From positions 2,021,537-2,085,536 of the forward strand of contig OY282494.1 of the NCBI GenBank assembly GCA_958296385.1: 64,000 bases of DNA, given 5' to 3'. This document shows positions 1 through 7,740 of the stretch, piece by piece. Every line of letters starts with the position of its first letter. Position 1 is the first letter of the stretch. Both the position numbers and the translations under genes were made by a program. A model generated the notes under the pieces. It was not told the origin of the DNA. It ran no database searches and worked only from the letters and a program-made list of their open reading frames with translations. This DNA is from an uncultured Dehalococcoidia bacterium (GTDB taxonomy: Bacteria > Chloroflexota > Dehalococcoidia > Lucifugimonadales > UBA3495).

Positions 1-1545
1 GCGACCTTTACCTCCGCCAGGACCGTCACCATTGATGCTTCCGCCTCCGTCTCCGTTGTCGTCGCCTGGTTCGTCAGCGCTTTCCTCCGCTTGGTCGCTG
101 TCGTCGTCAACGGTTGTAACCCGATGTGGTTGCGGCTTTGGAGTGATAATGCGCGTGTTCAGCTCACGATTGCCCGGCTTTGTAGGGTCCTGGTCAGGGA
201 ACATTTCGGCGAGTTCCGTCAGGTTGCTAATGTCGGCCTCATCCTGTTTCCGAATGGCTTGCTCAATAATGGCCTGGATTTGCGCGCTGGCGTCAGTCAA
301 GTGCCGGCGGGCTGCTTCCTGCTCTCCTTCCGGTAGCCGCTCCGCAGTAATCAGGTCATGTGCGGGGTTTTCCATCCGGCGCATCTGCTGGTCGGTAGCA
401 TCCTCTCTGGCAGTGACCACAGCAGCGTAGTCTGGCCAGGCACCGTGTCCACTGCGTGGGTAAAAGGGATTGCTGCGTCGCCGCTCTTTGGTGTCGGTAA
501 TCAGCATACCTCGGCGATTGACGTAGGCAACACGGTTCGGGGCACCCTTTTCGCTATTGATGTGTACATCCAATGCCCCAATGAAGCCAATCGGTTCTGT
601 GCTCCCGATGGGGTCTTGGACGATGGCACGGTAGTAATAGGCAGTCCGAGGGCTGGCTTTGCGCTGTTCCAAGAGGCTGTCGATAGTGTCGTGGCTGATC
701 GTGACCGTCTCAGCCATCCGTTGCGTCTTTATATTCACAATCAGATTGCGGTTGTGTATGGCGTAGAAAAAGTTGTCGATGGTGGCTCGGACAGCCGCGT
801 GATTCCAACGGGTGCGTGCTGGATTGAAACCGACAATCCACAGACCAGTACCGACCTCGGCGAGGCGGAATGGATCGGGAATGTCAGGGCCAGTAATCGG
901 CTGGCCGCCTGCTGCGGCGTAAAATCCAACGTGCTGTAACATCATCTCGCTGTCGTGCGAGCTAGGGTGACTAACCAACTGGGCACGCCCAGTCATCCTT
1001 TCGACCCTGCCCTGCCGTCCGTTGGTATAGCGAGTGCAGTAAATGACGGCATGAAGGGCAGCTACGTTGTAGGGCGCGTTTTTGCCGATGCCGAAGGATC
1101 CTCCGGGCGATCCGGGGCCGTCTTTCTCCGGGGTACCGTCTTCGTAGATTAGGCTGTCCCACTTCCGGTCGTGCAGGCCGGTAGTGTTCTGGTCCACTAT
1201 GGCCAAGCATGGGATGGTCTGCTTCCTGATCAGGCTCAGTGCGTTCCGGTAATCTTTCTGCCCGTCTATCTGTCCGGTGGCCTTAGTACGGGCCAGGGCC
1301 TGCTCCAGATGCGGCTTTAGCGATGTTGCTCCGATGTACTCGGCCGCTATGTCGCATTCGTAGATGTCAACGATGACTGGTGGCAGGCCGTCCTGGTGGG
1401 CGTCCAAGGAATTCTGGACGGTTTCGCGTACCAGCTTGCCGATGGGGTCTTGCTTAAAGTGCTCAGTGCCGGCGTTATTGTAGCCGTAAAGAACGCCACC
1501 ATTAGTAGGGGCGAAGCACCAAGCGGCGTTGGACGATGCAGCCAT
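1..1545 (-). CDS. GHKL-type ATPase, C-terminus beyond the window (possible defence protein)
   Basis: The frame is open without a stop for 515 codons from an ATG at 1545 to the left edge, so the protein is incomplete. The N-terminal third has the marks of a GHKL (gyrase, Hsp90, histidine kinase, MutL) ATP-binding fold: an N-box ETVQNSLDAH at residues 41-50, a VDQNTTGL segment at 117-124 where the Mg/ATP-contact Asp is expected, and a glycine lid GGSFGIGKNAPY at 148-159. The last visible 60 residues are acidic and glycine-rich, like a linker to another domain. GHKL ATPases of this style occur as MutL-like subunits of anti-phage systems. The TIR-like and GIY-YIG neighbours fit that, but the function is inferred and partner genes would lie outside the window. 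The frame is certain; the role is not. Confidence 0.75.
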   Translation of the reverse strand, partial: MAASSNAAWCFAPTNGGVLYGYNNAGTEHFKQDPIGKLVRETVQNSLDAHQDGLPPVIVDIYECDIAAEYIGATSLKPHLEQALARTKATGQIDGQKDYRNALSLIRKQTIPCLAIVDQNTTGLHDRKWDSLIYEDGTPEKDGPGSPGGSFGIGKNAPYNVAALHAVIYCTRYTNGRQGRVERMTGRAQLVSHPSSHDSEMMLQHVGFYAAAGGQPITGPDIPDPFRLAEVGTGLWIVGFNPARTRWNHAAVRATIDNFFYAIHNRNLIVNIKTQRMAETVTISHDTIDSLLEQRKASPRTAYYYRAIVQDPIGSTEPIGFIGALDVHINSEKGAPNRVAYVNRRGMLITDTKERRRSNPFYPRSGHGAWPDYAAVVTAREDATDQQMRRMENPAHDLITAERLPEGEQEAARRHLTDASAQIQAIIEQAIRKQDEADISNLTELAEMFPDQDPTKPGNRELNTRIITPKPQPHRVTTVDDDSDQAEESADEPGDDNGDGGGSINGDGPGGGKGR

Positions 1546-1602
1546 TAGGTTTCCGCACAAGGGGTCAGCCCTCCACCTTAGCGGAGGCTGGATTTCGTTG
1601 GG

Positions 1603-1611
1603 ATTGTAGCA
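1603..1611 (-). promoter_or_regulatory. Extended -10 promoter for the GHKL ATPase gene
   Basis: Read leftward the sequence is TGCTACAAT, an extended -10 with a near-consensus hexamer. It lies about 60 bases ahead of the ATG at 1545. No good -35 is visible at 17 bases, as is usual for extended -10 promoters. Confidence 0.45.
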
Positions 1612-1714
1612 TAACATGGCCGGAGTGGGTAGCGATTCAAGTGATCTGCGTAGGTTTCGAACCCATTCAGTTTTGGCCTCAGACATCCATCAGAACTAAC
1701 GGCGGGCGCAACTG

Positions 1715-2017
1715 GTGCAGGCTGTACGAACGGCTGGCGGCAGCGGGGGCGGCGTGTACGCAATATGGAGCAGCCCCTACGACTGCCTGTACATCGGCAA
1801 GTCGGCCGACGGCGAAAGCGTCAAAGCCCGCCTGCTGGCGCACATCTCGCCGCAGGAACGCCGCCGCAACCGGAGGCTGTACGATGCGCTGTACCTGAAC
1901 CGCGACCACGCCGAGTTCGCCGTTTGTTTAACTGACAGCGCAGAATGGGCAACCACGCTGGAAGAGCAGCTAATCAAACACTACCAACCGGAATGCAACC
2001 GCACACTGCTGGCATGA
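1715..2017 (+). CDS. Small GIY-YIG domain protein
   Basis: A 100-residue protein that is almost entirely one GIY-YIG nuclease-type domain. It shows GGVYAIW (about 12-18) followed by CLYIGKS (about 24-30), an Arg in VKARLLAH where the catalytic Arg is expected, and a C-terminal LEEQLIKHYQP segment carrying the metal-binding Glu seen in the family. A stop lies just upstream at 1697, so the start is a GTG at 1715 or a CTG one codon earlier; no strong ribosome binding site is seen. It is divergent from the GHKL ATPase gene and convergent with the TIR-like gene. Stand-alone GIY-YIG proteins can be nucleases, but no DNA-binding domain is attached here, so the target is unknown. Confidence 0.6.
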   Translation: MQAVRTAGGSGGGVYAIWSSPYDCLYIGKSADGESVKARLLAHISPQERRRNRRLYDALYLNRDHAEFAVCLTDSAEWATTLEEQLIKHYQPECNRTLLA

Positions 2018-2073
2018 GCGTACCCTGCTTAAATGAGACGGCAAACGGTGCGAACTATGGCGCCTCTGTTGTC

Positions 2074-2643
2074 CTAATCCTCGCGCTGCCGGGGATACCA
2101 TCGGGTACCCTTCCAATTCTTGGCGAACCTGACTGAGGAATTGTCGGGAATGACCGTCCGCCTCCGTTGGTATGCGGCGTGTATCCAGCTGGCCATCTCG
2201 TTCGGCGATTCGCTCCAATCGTACAAATCGGCGAAGTCGCACTCGATGTTGTAGTGCAGGCGCGGCGGTATCGTGTACTGGTTATAGTCATTGCCATCGC
2301 CGAAGTCAGGATGCGTAGGCAAAAGGATACCGAGCAAACCGGACCTCGGGTTAGCGTCGGTGTCCCTTACGGTCGCTGCGATTTCCCAATCGACGTGCTT
2401 TCGGCGCCAGGTATCATTCCCAACCAGCACCACCGTCACGGTAGAGTCGCTGAGATAATCGTCGCGGATACGGCGGCTGATTTCATCCAGAGGCGTCCCC
2501 TGCGGGATAGCCCCTATCCTGACCGACCGGGAATCCAGGATGTCATACACGTCGGCAAAAAGCCGCTCGAACCTGGTGCGATACTTTTGGTCGTTCTCGT
2601 GGTGATAGCTGATAAACACTTTATGCCGGGGAATTGACCACAT
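2074..2643 (-). CDS. TIR-like (DUF1863 / ThsB-type) domain protein
   Basis: A 189-residue protein starting at the ATG at 2643 behind a GAGGAA ribosome binding site; the frame is open further upstream but without a domain there. The opening HKVFISYHHEND (residues 7-18) is the first strand and loop of TIR-like domains. VVLVGNDTWRRKHVDWEIAA (71-90) contains the strand and the WE dipeptide (Glu87) at the place of the NADase catalytic glutamate. DUF1863 proteins act in Thoeris-type anti-phage signalling by making a signal from NAD. No ThsA-like NADase (SIR2/SLOG) gene is visible beside it, so it is either a solo gene or works with a different partner, such as the divergent membrane coiled-coil gene. 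The domain is well supported; the NADase role is inferred. Confidence 0.75.
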   Translation of the reverse strand: MWSIPRHKVFISYHHENDQKYRTRFERLFADVYDILDSRSVRIGAIPQGTPLDEISRRIRDDYLSDSTVTVVLVGNDTWRRKHVDWEIAATVRDTDANPRSGLLGILLPTHPDFGDGNDYNQYTIPPRLHYNIECDFADLYDWSESPNEMASWIHAAYQRRRTVIPDNSSVRFAKNWKGTRWYPRQRED

Positions 2644-2744
2644 TTCATTCCTCGCAGTTTGAGCGCCGGGTTCCGGCGCACCGGGTCTAACTTGCCTATT
2701 AACAATACCACCGACCCGCCGCGCAAAGCACCCAGCCGGCGGCT

Positions 2745-2753
2745 GTGCTATAT
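2745..2753 (+). promoter_or_regulatory. Extended -10 promoter ahead of the coiled-coil gene pair
   Basis: TGCTATATT is an extended -10 lying about 45 bases ahead of the ATG at 2799, within the 155-base divergent gap between this gene and the TIR-like gene. No convincing -35 is seen. Confidence 0.4.
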
Positions 2754-2779
2754 TGGGGCCGACGCCGGATTTTCCAACC

Positions 2780-3187
2780 CCCACAGGCAGGCAGCCCAAT
2801 GGATCCAACCCTCATCGTCAACGCCTACATCATCTACGGTTTTGTGGCTTTTATGCTTATAGCCGAGCTGGCAATTGGCATTGCATTGTTCCGTATGTTT
2901 TCCCATCTCAACAGAATAGAGGCCATAATGAGGGAACCTGTAATTACATCGCCGCGCTGAATGCTCCCGCCGATCGACAGGATGTTGCTCCGGGCATTGT
3001 GCAGGGCCAAATTGCCGATAATCGCGGCCTCCTCATCGCCGTTCACGAGCGCATTGACCTGGTGATGCGGCACCGCCATAATGATTCCGATGGCGCCGTG
3101 CTGCTTACCCCGGCCGCGCCATCCCCCGAGCCCGAACGCACCCCCGCCGATTAAATAACTAACGCACCCCCCACAGGCAGGCAGCCT
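2780..3187 (+). repeat. Duplicated leader sequence (two 17-base direct repeats)
   Basis: The sequence CCCACAGGCAGGCAGCC occurs at about 2780-2796 and again at about 3170-3186. Each copy is immediately ahead of the start codon of a coiled-coil gene copy. The duplication therefore included the translation initiation region as well as the gene. Confidence 0.65.
2799..3154 (+). pseudogene. Decayed, shortened duplicate of the membrane coiled-coil gene
   Basis: The first 53 codons (to 2960) encode an N-terminus and membrane helix closely like the intact gene at 3189: VNAYIIYGFVAF versus VNPYILYGFLAF. The homology then continues in another frame (about 2948-3154), with IAALN, then IVQGQIADNRGLLIAVHERI and RHRHNDSDGA, matching the C-terminus of the downstream copy. 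The long coiled-coil centre is missing except for one RQD unit. So this is a tandem duplicate with an internal deletion and a frameshift between the EAIMRE and IAALN segments. No slippery heptamer is seen near the frame change, so programmed frameshifting is unlikely, and the 53-residue membrane peptide may still be made. Confidence 0.7.
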
Positions 3188-3188
3188 T

Positions 3189-3893
3189 ATGCCCGATACT
3201 ATCCCCGTCAACCCCTACATCCTCTACGGCTTTCTGGCTTTTATAACAATGGCCCTGCTGGCCATCGGGGCCGCCGTGTTCCGCGGCTCTGCCCAGCTCG
3301 GCAAACTCGAAGGCCGCAGCGAGGCCCAATTCGAGGGTATCCGCAACGAAATGGCCGCTCAGTTTGCAGGTGTCCGCAACGAAATCGCTGCCCTGAACTC
3401 CCGTTTTGACCAGCACGATGCCCGGTTTGACCAGCACGATGCCCGGTTTGACCGGCAGGATGCCCGGTTTGACCGTTTTGAAGACCGTATGGAAGCGCGC
3501 TTTGACCGGCTGGATGCTCGTTTTGACGGTTTGGCTGAACGCATTGACCGGCTGGAAGCGCAGTTTGGCGAGTTGGGCGCGCGTTTTGACCGGCTGGATG
3601 CTCGTTTTGACGGTTTGGCTGAGCGCATTGACCGGCTGGAAGACCGTTTTGACCGGCAGGATGCTCGGTTTGACCGTTTTGAAGACCGTGTGGAATCGCG
3701 CTTGGACCGGCAGGATGCTACGCTTGGCCTTTTGCAGGGGCAAATTACGGATAATCGGGTCCTCCTTATGGGGGTGCACGAGCGTATTGGTTTGTTTATG
3801 CGGCACCGGCATAACGATTCTGATGGCGCCATCCTCCTCACTCCTACCGCCCCTGACCCTGAAACCGAGCCGGAGGCGGCGGCGGCTGGTTAG
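3189..3893 (+). CDS. Membrane-anchored protein with a repetitive coiled coil
   Basis: A 234-residue protein with one N-terminal membrane helix (about 9-31), then a long run of 7-residue units of the form ARFDR(Q/L)DA, LAERIDR and DRFED (about 70-180), then a conserved tail (LLQGQITDNR, HERIGLFMRHRHNDSDGA, Pro/Glu-rich end). The heptads are strongly amphipathic and predict a long coiled coil. At DNA level they are built from nearly identical 21-base units, so the number of units can change by slippage or recombination. It is divergent from the TIR-like gene. The fold resembles membrane-tethered spacer or tip proteins, but no named family is recognised. A role as membrane partner of the TIR-like protein is only a positional guess. 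Confidence 0.7.
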   Translation: MPDTIPVNPYILYGFLAFITMALLAIGAAVFRGSAQLGKLEGRSEAQFEGIRNEMAAQFAGVRNEIAALNSRFDQHDARFDQHDARFDRQDARFDRFEDRMEARFDRLDARFDGLAERIDRLEAQFGELGARFDRLDARFDGLAERIDRLEDRFDRQDARFDRFEDRVESRLDRQDATLGLLQGQITDNRVLLMGVHERIGLFMRHRHNDSDGAILLTPTAPDPETEPEAAAAG

Positions 3894-4202
3894 GGGCGCT
3901 GCTCCGCCGGGTTTGGCCGGTTTCTAAAAATTGGCTTGAATTGGGTGGGGTTCCGTAATACTTGGGTAATGCTTGCTGGGCTATTATGGCGGCAGCTTTG
4001 GATGAATCCAGGCCCCCTTTGGGCGGCCTGCTACCTTTACAGGAGGTGTTACCGCCGAACTACTTACGCCCATCGCCGCACGGCACGGCACGACACGGTA
4101 CGAACCGACACGGTACGACACGCAATCCGGACGCAGTGTGCGGCGCGCTAACCTAGCAACCAACAACTACCCTACGGACAATCTCAAGGGAGATTCTGTC
4201 AA
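3894..4202. other. 309-base intergenic stretch with a short tandem repeat
   Basis: No gene is seen here. At about 4085-4125 the sequence carries short direct repeats built on GACACGGTACGA and CGGCACGACACG. A ribosome binding site (AAGGGAGA, about 4186-4193) leads into the surface-protein gene at 4203. A promoter is expected here but none is clear. Confidence 0.4.
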
Positions 4203-6761
4203 ATGAGTAACAAAACCAGAAAACTGATCTGGTCAGTGCCGGTGCTGGCAGTTTTTGCTGTCGCCGCCGCACTGGCCGCTTTTGTGGCCCTGGGTACTGA
4301 GGGCGACGGCCCGCAGACTGCGTTGGCGCAGGATGACCCGAACGCTACCAGTACCCTCAAAAGCTCCAGCACCAGCGGCAGCGCCGCCATCCAGCTGACG
4401 CTGACCATTACGAACTTGGCCGCGGATATGGCCGGCGGCAGCTCGGTCGAGCTCTACCTGGAAGATGACTTTGTAGTGCCGGATACTTTCCCGGCCCGCT
4501 CGGTCTTTTTCACCGCCTCTGGCGGTACAGTCTTTGCTGGTACCGGCCATGCAGACGCTGCTGCCCTCAACAGAAGTACCAGCAATGGCAGTCGGGTCTA
4601 TTTGGCCGACCCAGTGGAAGTTGATACCGATGCCCACTTCACGGCCCAAAAGAGCGACCACGCTATTCGCTTCCTCATCCCGGACATGAACACCGACGAC
4701 AATCATGACGGGTTTGACGGGCCTCATGCCTCCCAAACTTTGACCCTGGTCATTCTCAAGAACGCTGGTATCAAGAACCCCAGCGAGGCCGGCACGCATA
4801 GCGCGGGCTTTGCCATCCTGACTCCCACCGCTGAGGCCAATGGTGGCCCTCAGTACGCTACCACAGCCGAAAATGCCAGGCAGACTTCTGCCAGCGAGGT
4901 AACGCTGCCGGCAGTTGATGCCGATGACAATGCTTCCAGCATTGGTTTGAAGACCTTGCGCAAGATTAGCCTCTCGGATGAGGACAACAAGCGCGGTTAC
5001 GAGATGACCGTTACGGGTTCCGGCTTCAACAACGGCACCACTGCTGACGTGTACGTGAAGCACTATCCCGACGGCCCCCGGACCGGGTCTGGTGACGACT
5101 TGGTGACATGGGACATCGGCGTTGCTGCTGAGGAAGTGGCGATCTGTAACGACATCATCAATACTGGCACCAAGGTTGGCAGCGGGACGGTTGGCGGTGA
5201 TGACAAGGTTTCCGTAACCTTTACGGTTACCGTGCCTACCTTTGGCACCGGCGCGGTCGGCGCAGAAGGCCGCAACTACCTCTGCATGGTTGACGGCGAC
5301 GGCGCGCGCGCTGACACCGATGTTGAGCAGTTCGAACTGGAGCCTTCCATCAGGGTCGTTCCCAGCGAAGTAACCGCTGGCGACAAGGTCACCGTGTTCG
5401 CGCAGGACTTCACCAACGGTCTGACCTTTGACTCCGTAAAGCTGTCCGGCCAGACGATTCCCACTGCCTCTGTGTCATCCACCAACACCAGCGGTGATGG
5501 CGAGGCTACGGCTACCTTTATTATGCCGGGCAATTATGCCGGCATCATCAGGGTGGACGCCAGTTGGGGCGGCATCTCGAAGGACACCAAGATTACTACC
5601 GGCGGGGCCGAGCTGTCCCTCAGCAGAGACGAAGTTCTGCCCAACCAAAGCATCACCATCCGCGGTACTGACTTCAGCACCGACACCAACGGGTGTACCG
5701 GGAATGATATAACGTCCATCGAAATCGATGGCAAGCCGATGATGCTGGAAGACAATGACAACATCAACACCGTGAGCGTCTCCAACGCCGGCCAGTTCGT
5801 ATTCACCGGCGTCATTGCGACGACCGACAATGCGCGGAAGCCCGTCACTGCCGGCAAGCACACTATCGAGGTGGTTGACTGTCAGGACTACACCGGCTCC
5901 GCCACGTTCACCGTGAAGGAACCGACCATTACGGTCACTCCCGACGTTGCTGGCCCCCGGGATACCGTCGTAATCTCCGGCGCCAACTGGCCCGTTGACA
6001 ACGACAAGGGCGCCAGTGTCCGGGACGTTGAAGTCGAAATCGACTTCGGCAGCCAGAACAATGACAACGAAGACGCCGAGCCGGACGTGAACGGCAACTT
6101 CCGCATCACCTACCGCGTGGACAAGGATGTCACCATTCCGTCCACCGTGCAGATAGAAGCCACCTACGGCCCTAGTGAGAGCCCCGAGATCATCAAAATC
6201 GGCAGCTTCAGCGTGCCGTCGGCTTCCCTCAAGGTTGAGCCGGCCCGCGCCGCGCCTGGCGACACCATCAGCATCTCGGCCACCGGGCTCGCCCAGTTCG
6301 AGTCCTCGATCTCGGTTGAGATTGGCGGAACCAGCGTCAACGTTCCCACCGGCACTTTTGTCGACCGGGATGGCGGGCTCGACCTGGACATCGTCGTTCC
6401 GGGGCTGGACGCCGGCCTGTACACCGTGCAGGTTGACGTGGGCGCACAAGACCCGACCGTCACCATCGGCGAACTGACCGTGCTGAGTGACGTGGCCATC
6501 GGCCTCGCCACCGCACTGCCCGGCGCGCTGGACGACCTGGGTGACAACCTGGTGCGGGTGTTCTACTTCAACAACGTGGACAAGTCGTGGTCGTTCTACG
6601 ACCCGCGCGACGAGTTCGCCGAACTGAACACGCTGACGGAACTGGTTGCCGGGCAGTCTTACTGGATACTCGTTAACGAGGACCAGAAGCCTACCCTCAA
6701 CAACAAGGTCAGAGACTTCACCTGCGTGGGCGGTGAGTGCTGGAACAGCATCGTCTGGTAA
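4203..6761 (+). CDS. Secreted surface protein with several IPT/TIG-like domains
   Basis: An 852-residue protein with an N-terminal signal peptide: basic MSNKTRK, a hydrophobic stretch to about 30, and a probable cleavage after TALA at residue 42. After a roughly 370-residue beta-rich region come at least four Ig-like TIG/IPT units. Each begins with a strand plus a phrase such as VTAGDKVTVFAQDF, VLPNQSITIRGTDF, AGPRDTVVISGANW or AAPGDTISISATGL. A C-terminal segment (VRVFYFNNVDKSWSFYDP, then LVAGQSYWILVNED) is typical of repeats closing some Chloroflexota exported proteins. No sortase motif or second membrane helix is visible, so attachment is unknown. It is followed by a collagen-like membrane protein on the same strand, and the two may form a surface layer. 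The start is supported by GGGAGA ten bases upstream. Confidence 0.75.
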   Translation: MSNKTRKLIWSVPVLAVFAVAAALAAFVALGTEGDGPQTALAQDDPNATSTLKSSSTSGSAAIQLTLTITNLAADMAGGSSVELYLEDDFVVPDTFPARSVFFTASGGTVFAGTGHADAAALNRSTSNGSRVYLADPVEVDTDAHFTAQKSDHAIRFLIPDMNTDDNHDGFDGPHASQTLTLVILKNAGIKNPSEAGTHSAGFAILTPTAEANGGPQYATTAENARQTSASEVTLPAVDADDNASSIGLKTLRKISLSDEDNKRGYEMTVTGSGFNNGTTADVYVKHYPDGPRTGSGDDLVTWDIGVAAEEVAICNDIINTGTKVGSGTVGGDDKVSVTFTVTVPTFGTGAVGAEGRNYLCMVDGDGARADTDVEQFELEPSIRVVPSEVTAGDKVTVFAQDFTNGLTFDSVKLSGQTIPTASVSSTNTSGDGEATATFIMPGNYAGIIRVDASWGGISKDTKITTGGAELSLSRDEVLPNQSITIRGTDFSTDTNGCTGNDITSIEIDGKPMMLEDNDNINTVSVSNAGQFVFTGVIATTDNARKPVTAGKHTIEVVDCQDYTGSATFTVKEPTITVTPDVAGPRDTVVISGANWPVDNDKGASVRDVEVEIDFGSQNNDNEDAEPDVNGNFRITYRVDKDVTIPSTVQIEATYGPSESPEIIKIGSFSVPSASLKVEPARAAPGDTISISATGLAQFESSISVEIGGTSVNVPTGTFVDRDGGLDLDIVVPGLDAGLYTVQVDVGAQDPTVTIGELTVLSDVAIGLATALPGALDDLGDNLVRVFYFNNVDKSWSFYDPRDEFAELNTLTELVAGQSYWILVNEDQKPTLNNKVRDFTCVGGECWNSIVW

Positions 6762-6883
6762 ATCCAACACGCACCCGACTGGCGTAACAGTCAGTAGAAC
6801 GCGGAACAGTGAACCCCGCCCCGGGGCAGGCGATGCTCCGGAGCGGGGGGACAACCCGAACCCCACTAGCAGGAGAGAATGAG

Positions 6884-7564
6884 ATGAAGAGAATTGGAGC
6901 AATGGCGGCGGTGGCCTTGATGGCCTTGCTGCTGGCGCTGCCGCTGGGGGCCGCAATGGCCCAAGGCGACCAGCCCAGCTCCGGCAACCTGCCGCCGGCA
7001 ACCCTGTTCGGCACCGTCATGTCCGACGGCCTCCCGGTTCCCGCGGGAACCATGGTCGTGGCCATGGCCGGTGACGAGAAAATTGGCTCGGCCACGGTCA
7101 TGGAAGGCGGGACGTTTGGCCCGCTGGAGATGATGCAGCCCACCGGCGGCGAGATGATGGTTACCATCATGGTCGGCGAGCGCATGACCGACTACAGCGG
7201 CGAATGGATGAGCGGCGACCTGCAAAACACGATGCTGGCCGCCGACCTGGAAGCGGTTATGGAGCCCGGCGCAGACGGTAAAGACGGCCTGCCCGGCTCG
7301 CCCGGCGCGCGGGGCGCCGACGGTAAAGACGGGGCTGCTGGCCCCGCCGGACCCGCTGGCCCCGCCGGCCCGCAAGGCCCGCAGGGTTCGCAAGGGCCCG
7401 AAGGCCCCGCTGGCCCCGCTGGCGCTGCCGGTCCCTCCGGCCCGCAAGGGCAGGTAGGTGGCCCCGGCCCCGCCGGCCCCTGGGGAATCATCGCGCTGAT
7501 AGTGGCCATAGTAGCGGCCATAATCAGCATAGCCGCCATCATAATGGGCCGGCGCACCGCCTAA
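6884..7564 (+). CDS. Collagen-like, membrane-anchored exported protein
   Basis: A 226-residue protein from the ATG at 6884, which has an AGGAGA ribosome binding site. Residues 1-26 are a signal peptide ending AMA. Residues 30-128 form a small beta-rich, Met-rich domain ([14 protein letters not shown] and GGTFGPLEM, like a carboxypeptidase-regulatory fold). From about 129 to 201 there is a run of Gly-X-Y triplets ([10 protein letters not shown], then repeated GPAGPAG and GPQGPQG) typical of bacterial collagen-like proteins. A hydrophobic helix (about 201-221) ending GRRTA anchors it. The triplets should form a trimeric stalk projecting from the envelope. It probably shares a transcription unit with the TIG protein upstream and is followed by a terminator. 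Confidence 0.8.
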   Translation: MKRIGAMAAVALMALLLALPLGAAMAQGDQPSSGNLPPATLFGTVMSDGLPVPAGTMVVAMAGDEKIGSATVMEGGTFGPLEMMQPTGGEMMVTIMVGERMTDYSGEWMSGDLQNTMLAADLEAVMEPGADGKDGLPGSPGARGADGKDGAAGPAGPAGPAGPQGPQGSQGPEGPAGPAGAAGPSGPQGQVGGPGPAGPWGIIALIVAIVAAIISIAAIIMGRRTA

Positions 7565-7611
7565 CCCAGAGGCAGGCTAGCTAACCAAGCCAAACACCGC
7601 CGCAAGGCACC

Positions 7612-7647
7612 AGCCCCCGCCAGCAACAAGTTGGCGGGGGCTTTTTG
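7612..7647 (+). terminator. Intrinsic terminator after the collagen-like gene
   Basis: An 11-bp perfect GC-rich stem (AGCCCCCGCCA paired with TGGCGGGGGCT) with a 9-base loop is followed at once by a run of five Ts. It ends the surface-protein unit about 50 bases after the stop codon. Confidence 0.9.
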
Positions 7648-7656
7648 CGGCCCCGG

Positions 7657-7665
7657 TGATATACT
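7657..7665 (+). promoter_or_regulatory. Extended -10 promoter for the SDR gene
   Basis: TGATATACT lies just after the terminator and about 75 bases ahead of the start at 7741. It fits the extended -10 form seen elsewhere in the window; no good -35 is visible. Confidence 0.4.
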
Positions 7666-7740
7666 GGCAATATCAATTGATCTGCCGTTTGGTGCGCTGC
7701 CGATTTTGGCGTTCTGCCGATTTTGGCGAGGATGGGTGGG

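Noticed and set aside
2074-2808. Longer version of the TIR-like protein starting at 2808
   Set aside because: The extra 55 residues are Pro/Gly/Arg-rich without a fold, and a clear ribosome binding site precedes the ATG at 2643.
2930-2965. Possible programmed frameshift between the two halves of the short coiled-coil copy
   Set aside because: There is no slippery heptamer or downstream pseudoknot-like stem, and the coiled-coil centre is deleted, so decay is simpler.
3406-3720. 21-base repeat cluster, considered as a non-coding satellite
   Set aside because: It is in frame throughout and codes coiled-coil heptads in the gene at 3189.
5475-7001. Long minus-strand ORF (508 codons) under the TIG and collagen-like genes
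   Set aside because: It is antisense to two genes with clear signal peptides and domains. Its translation is low-complexity Gly/Asp/Val-rich, typical of the complement of GC-rich coding sequence.
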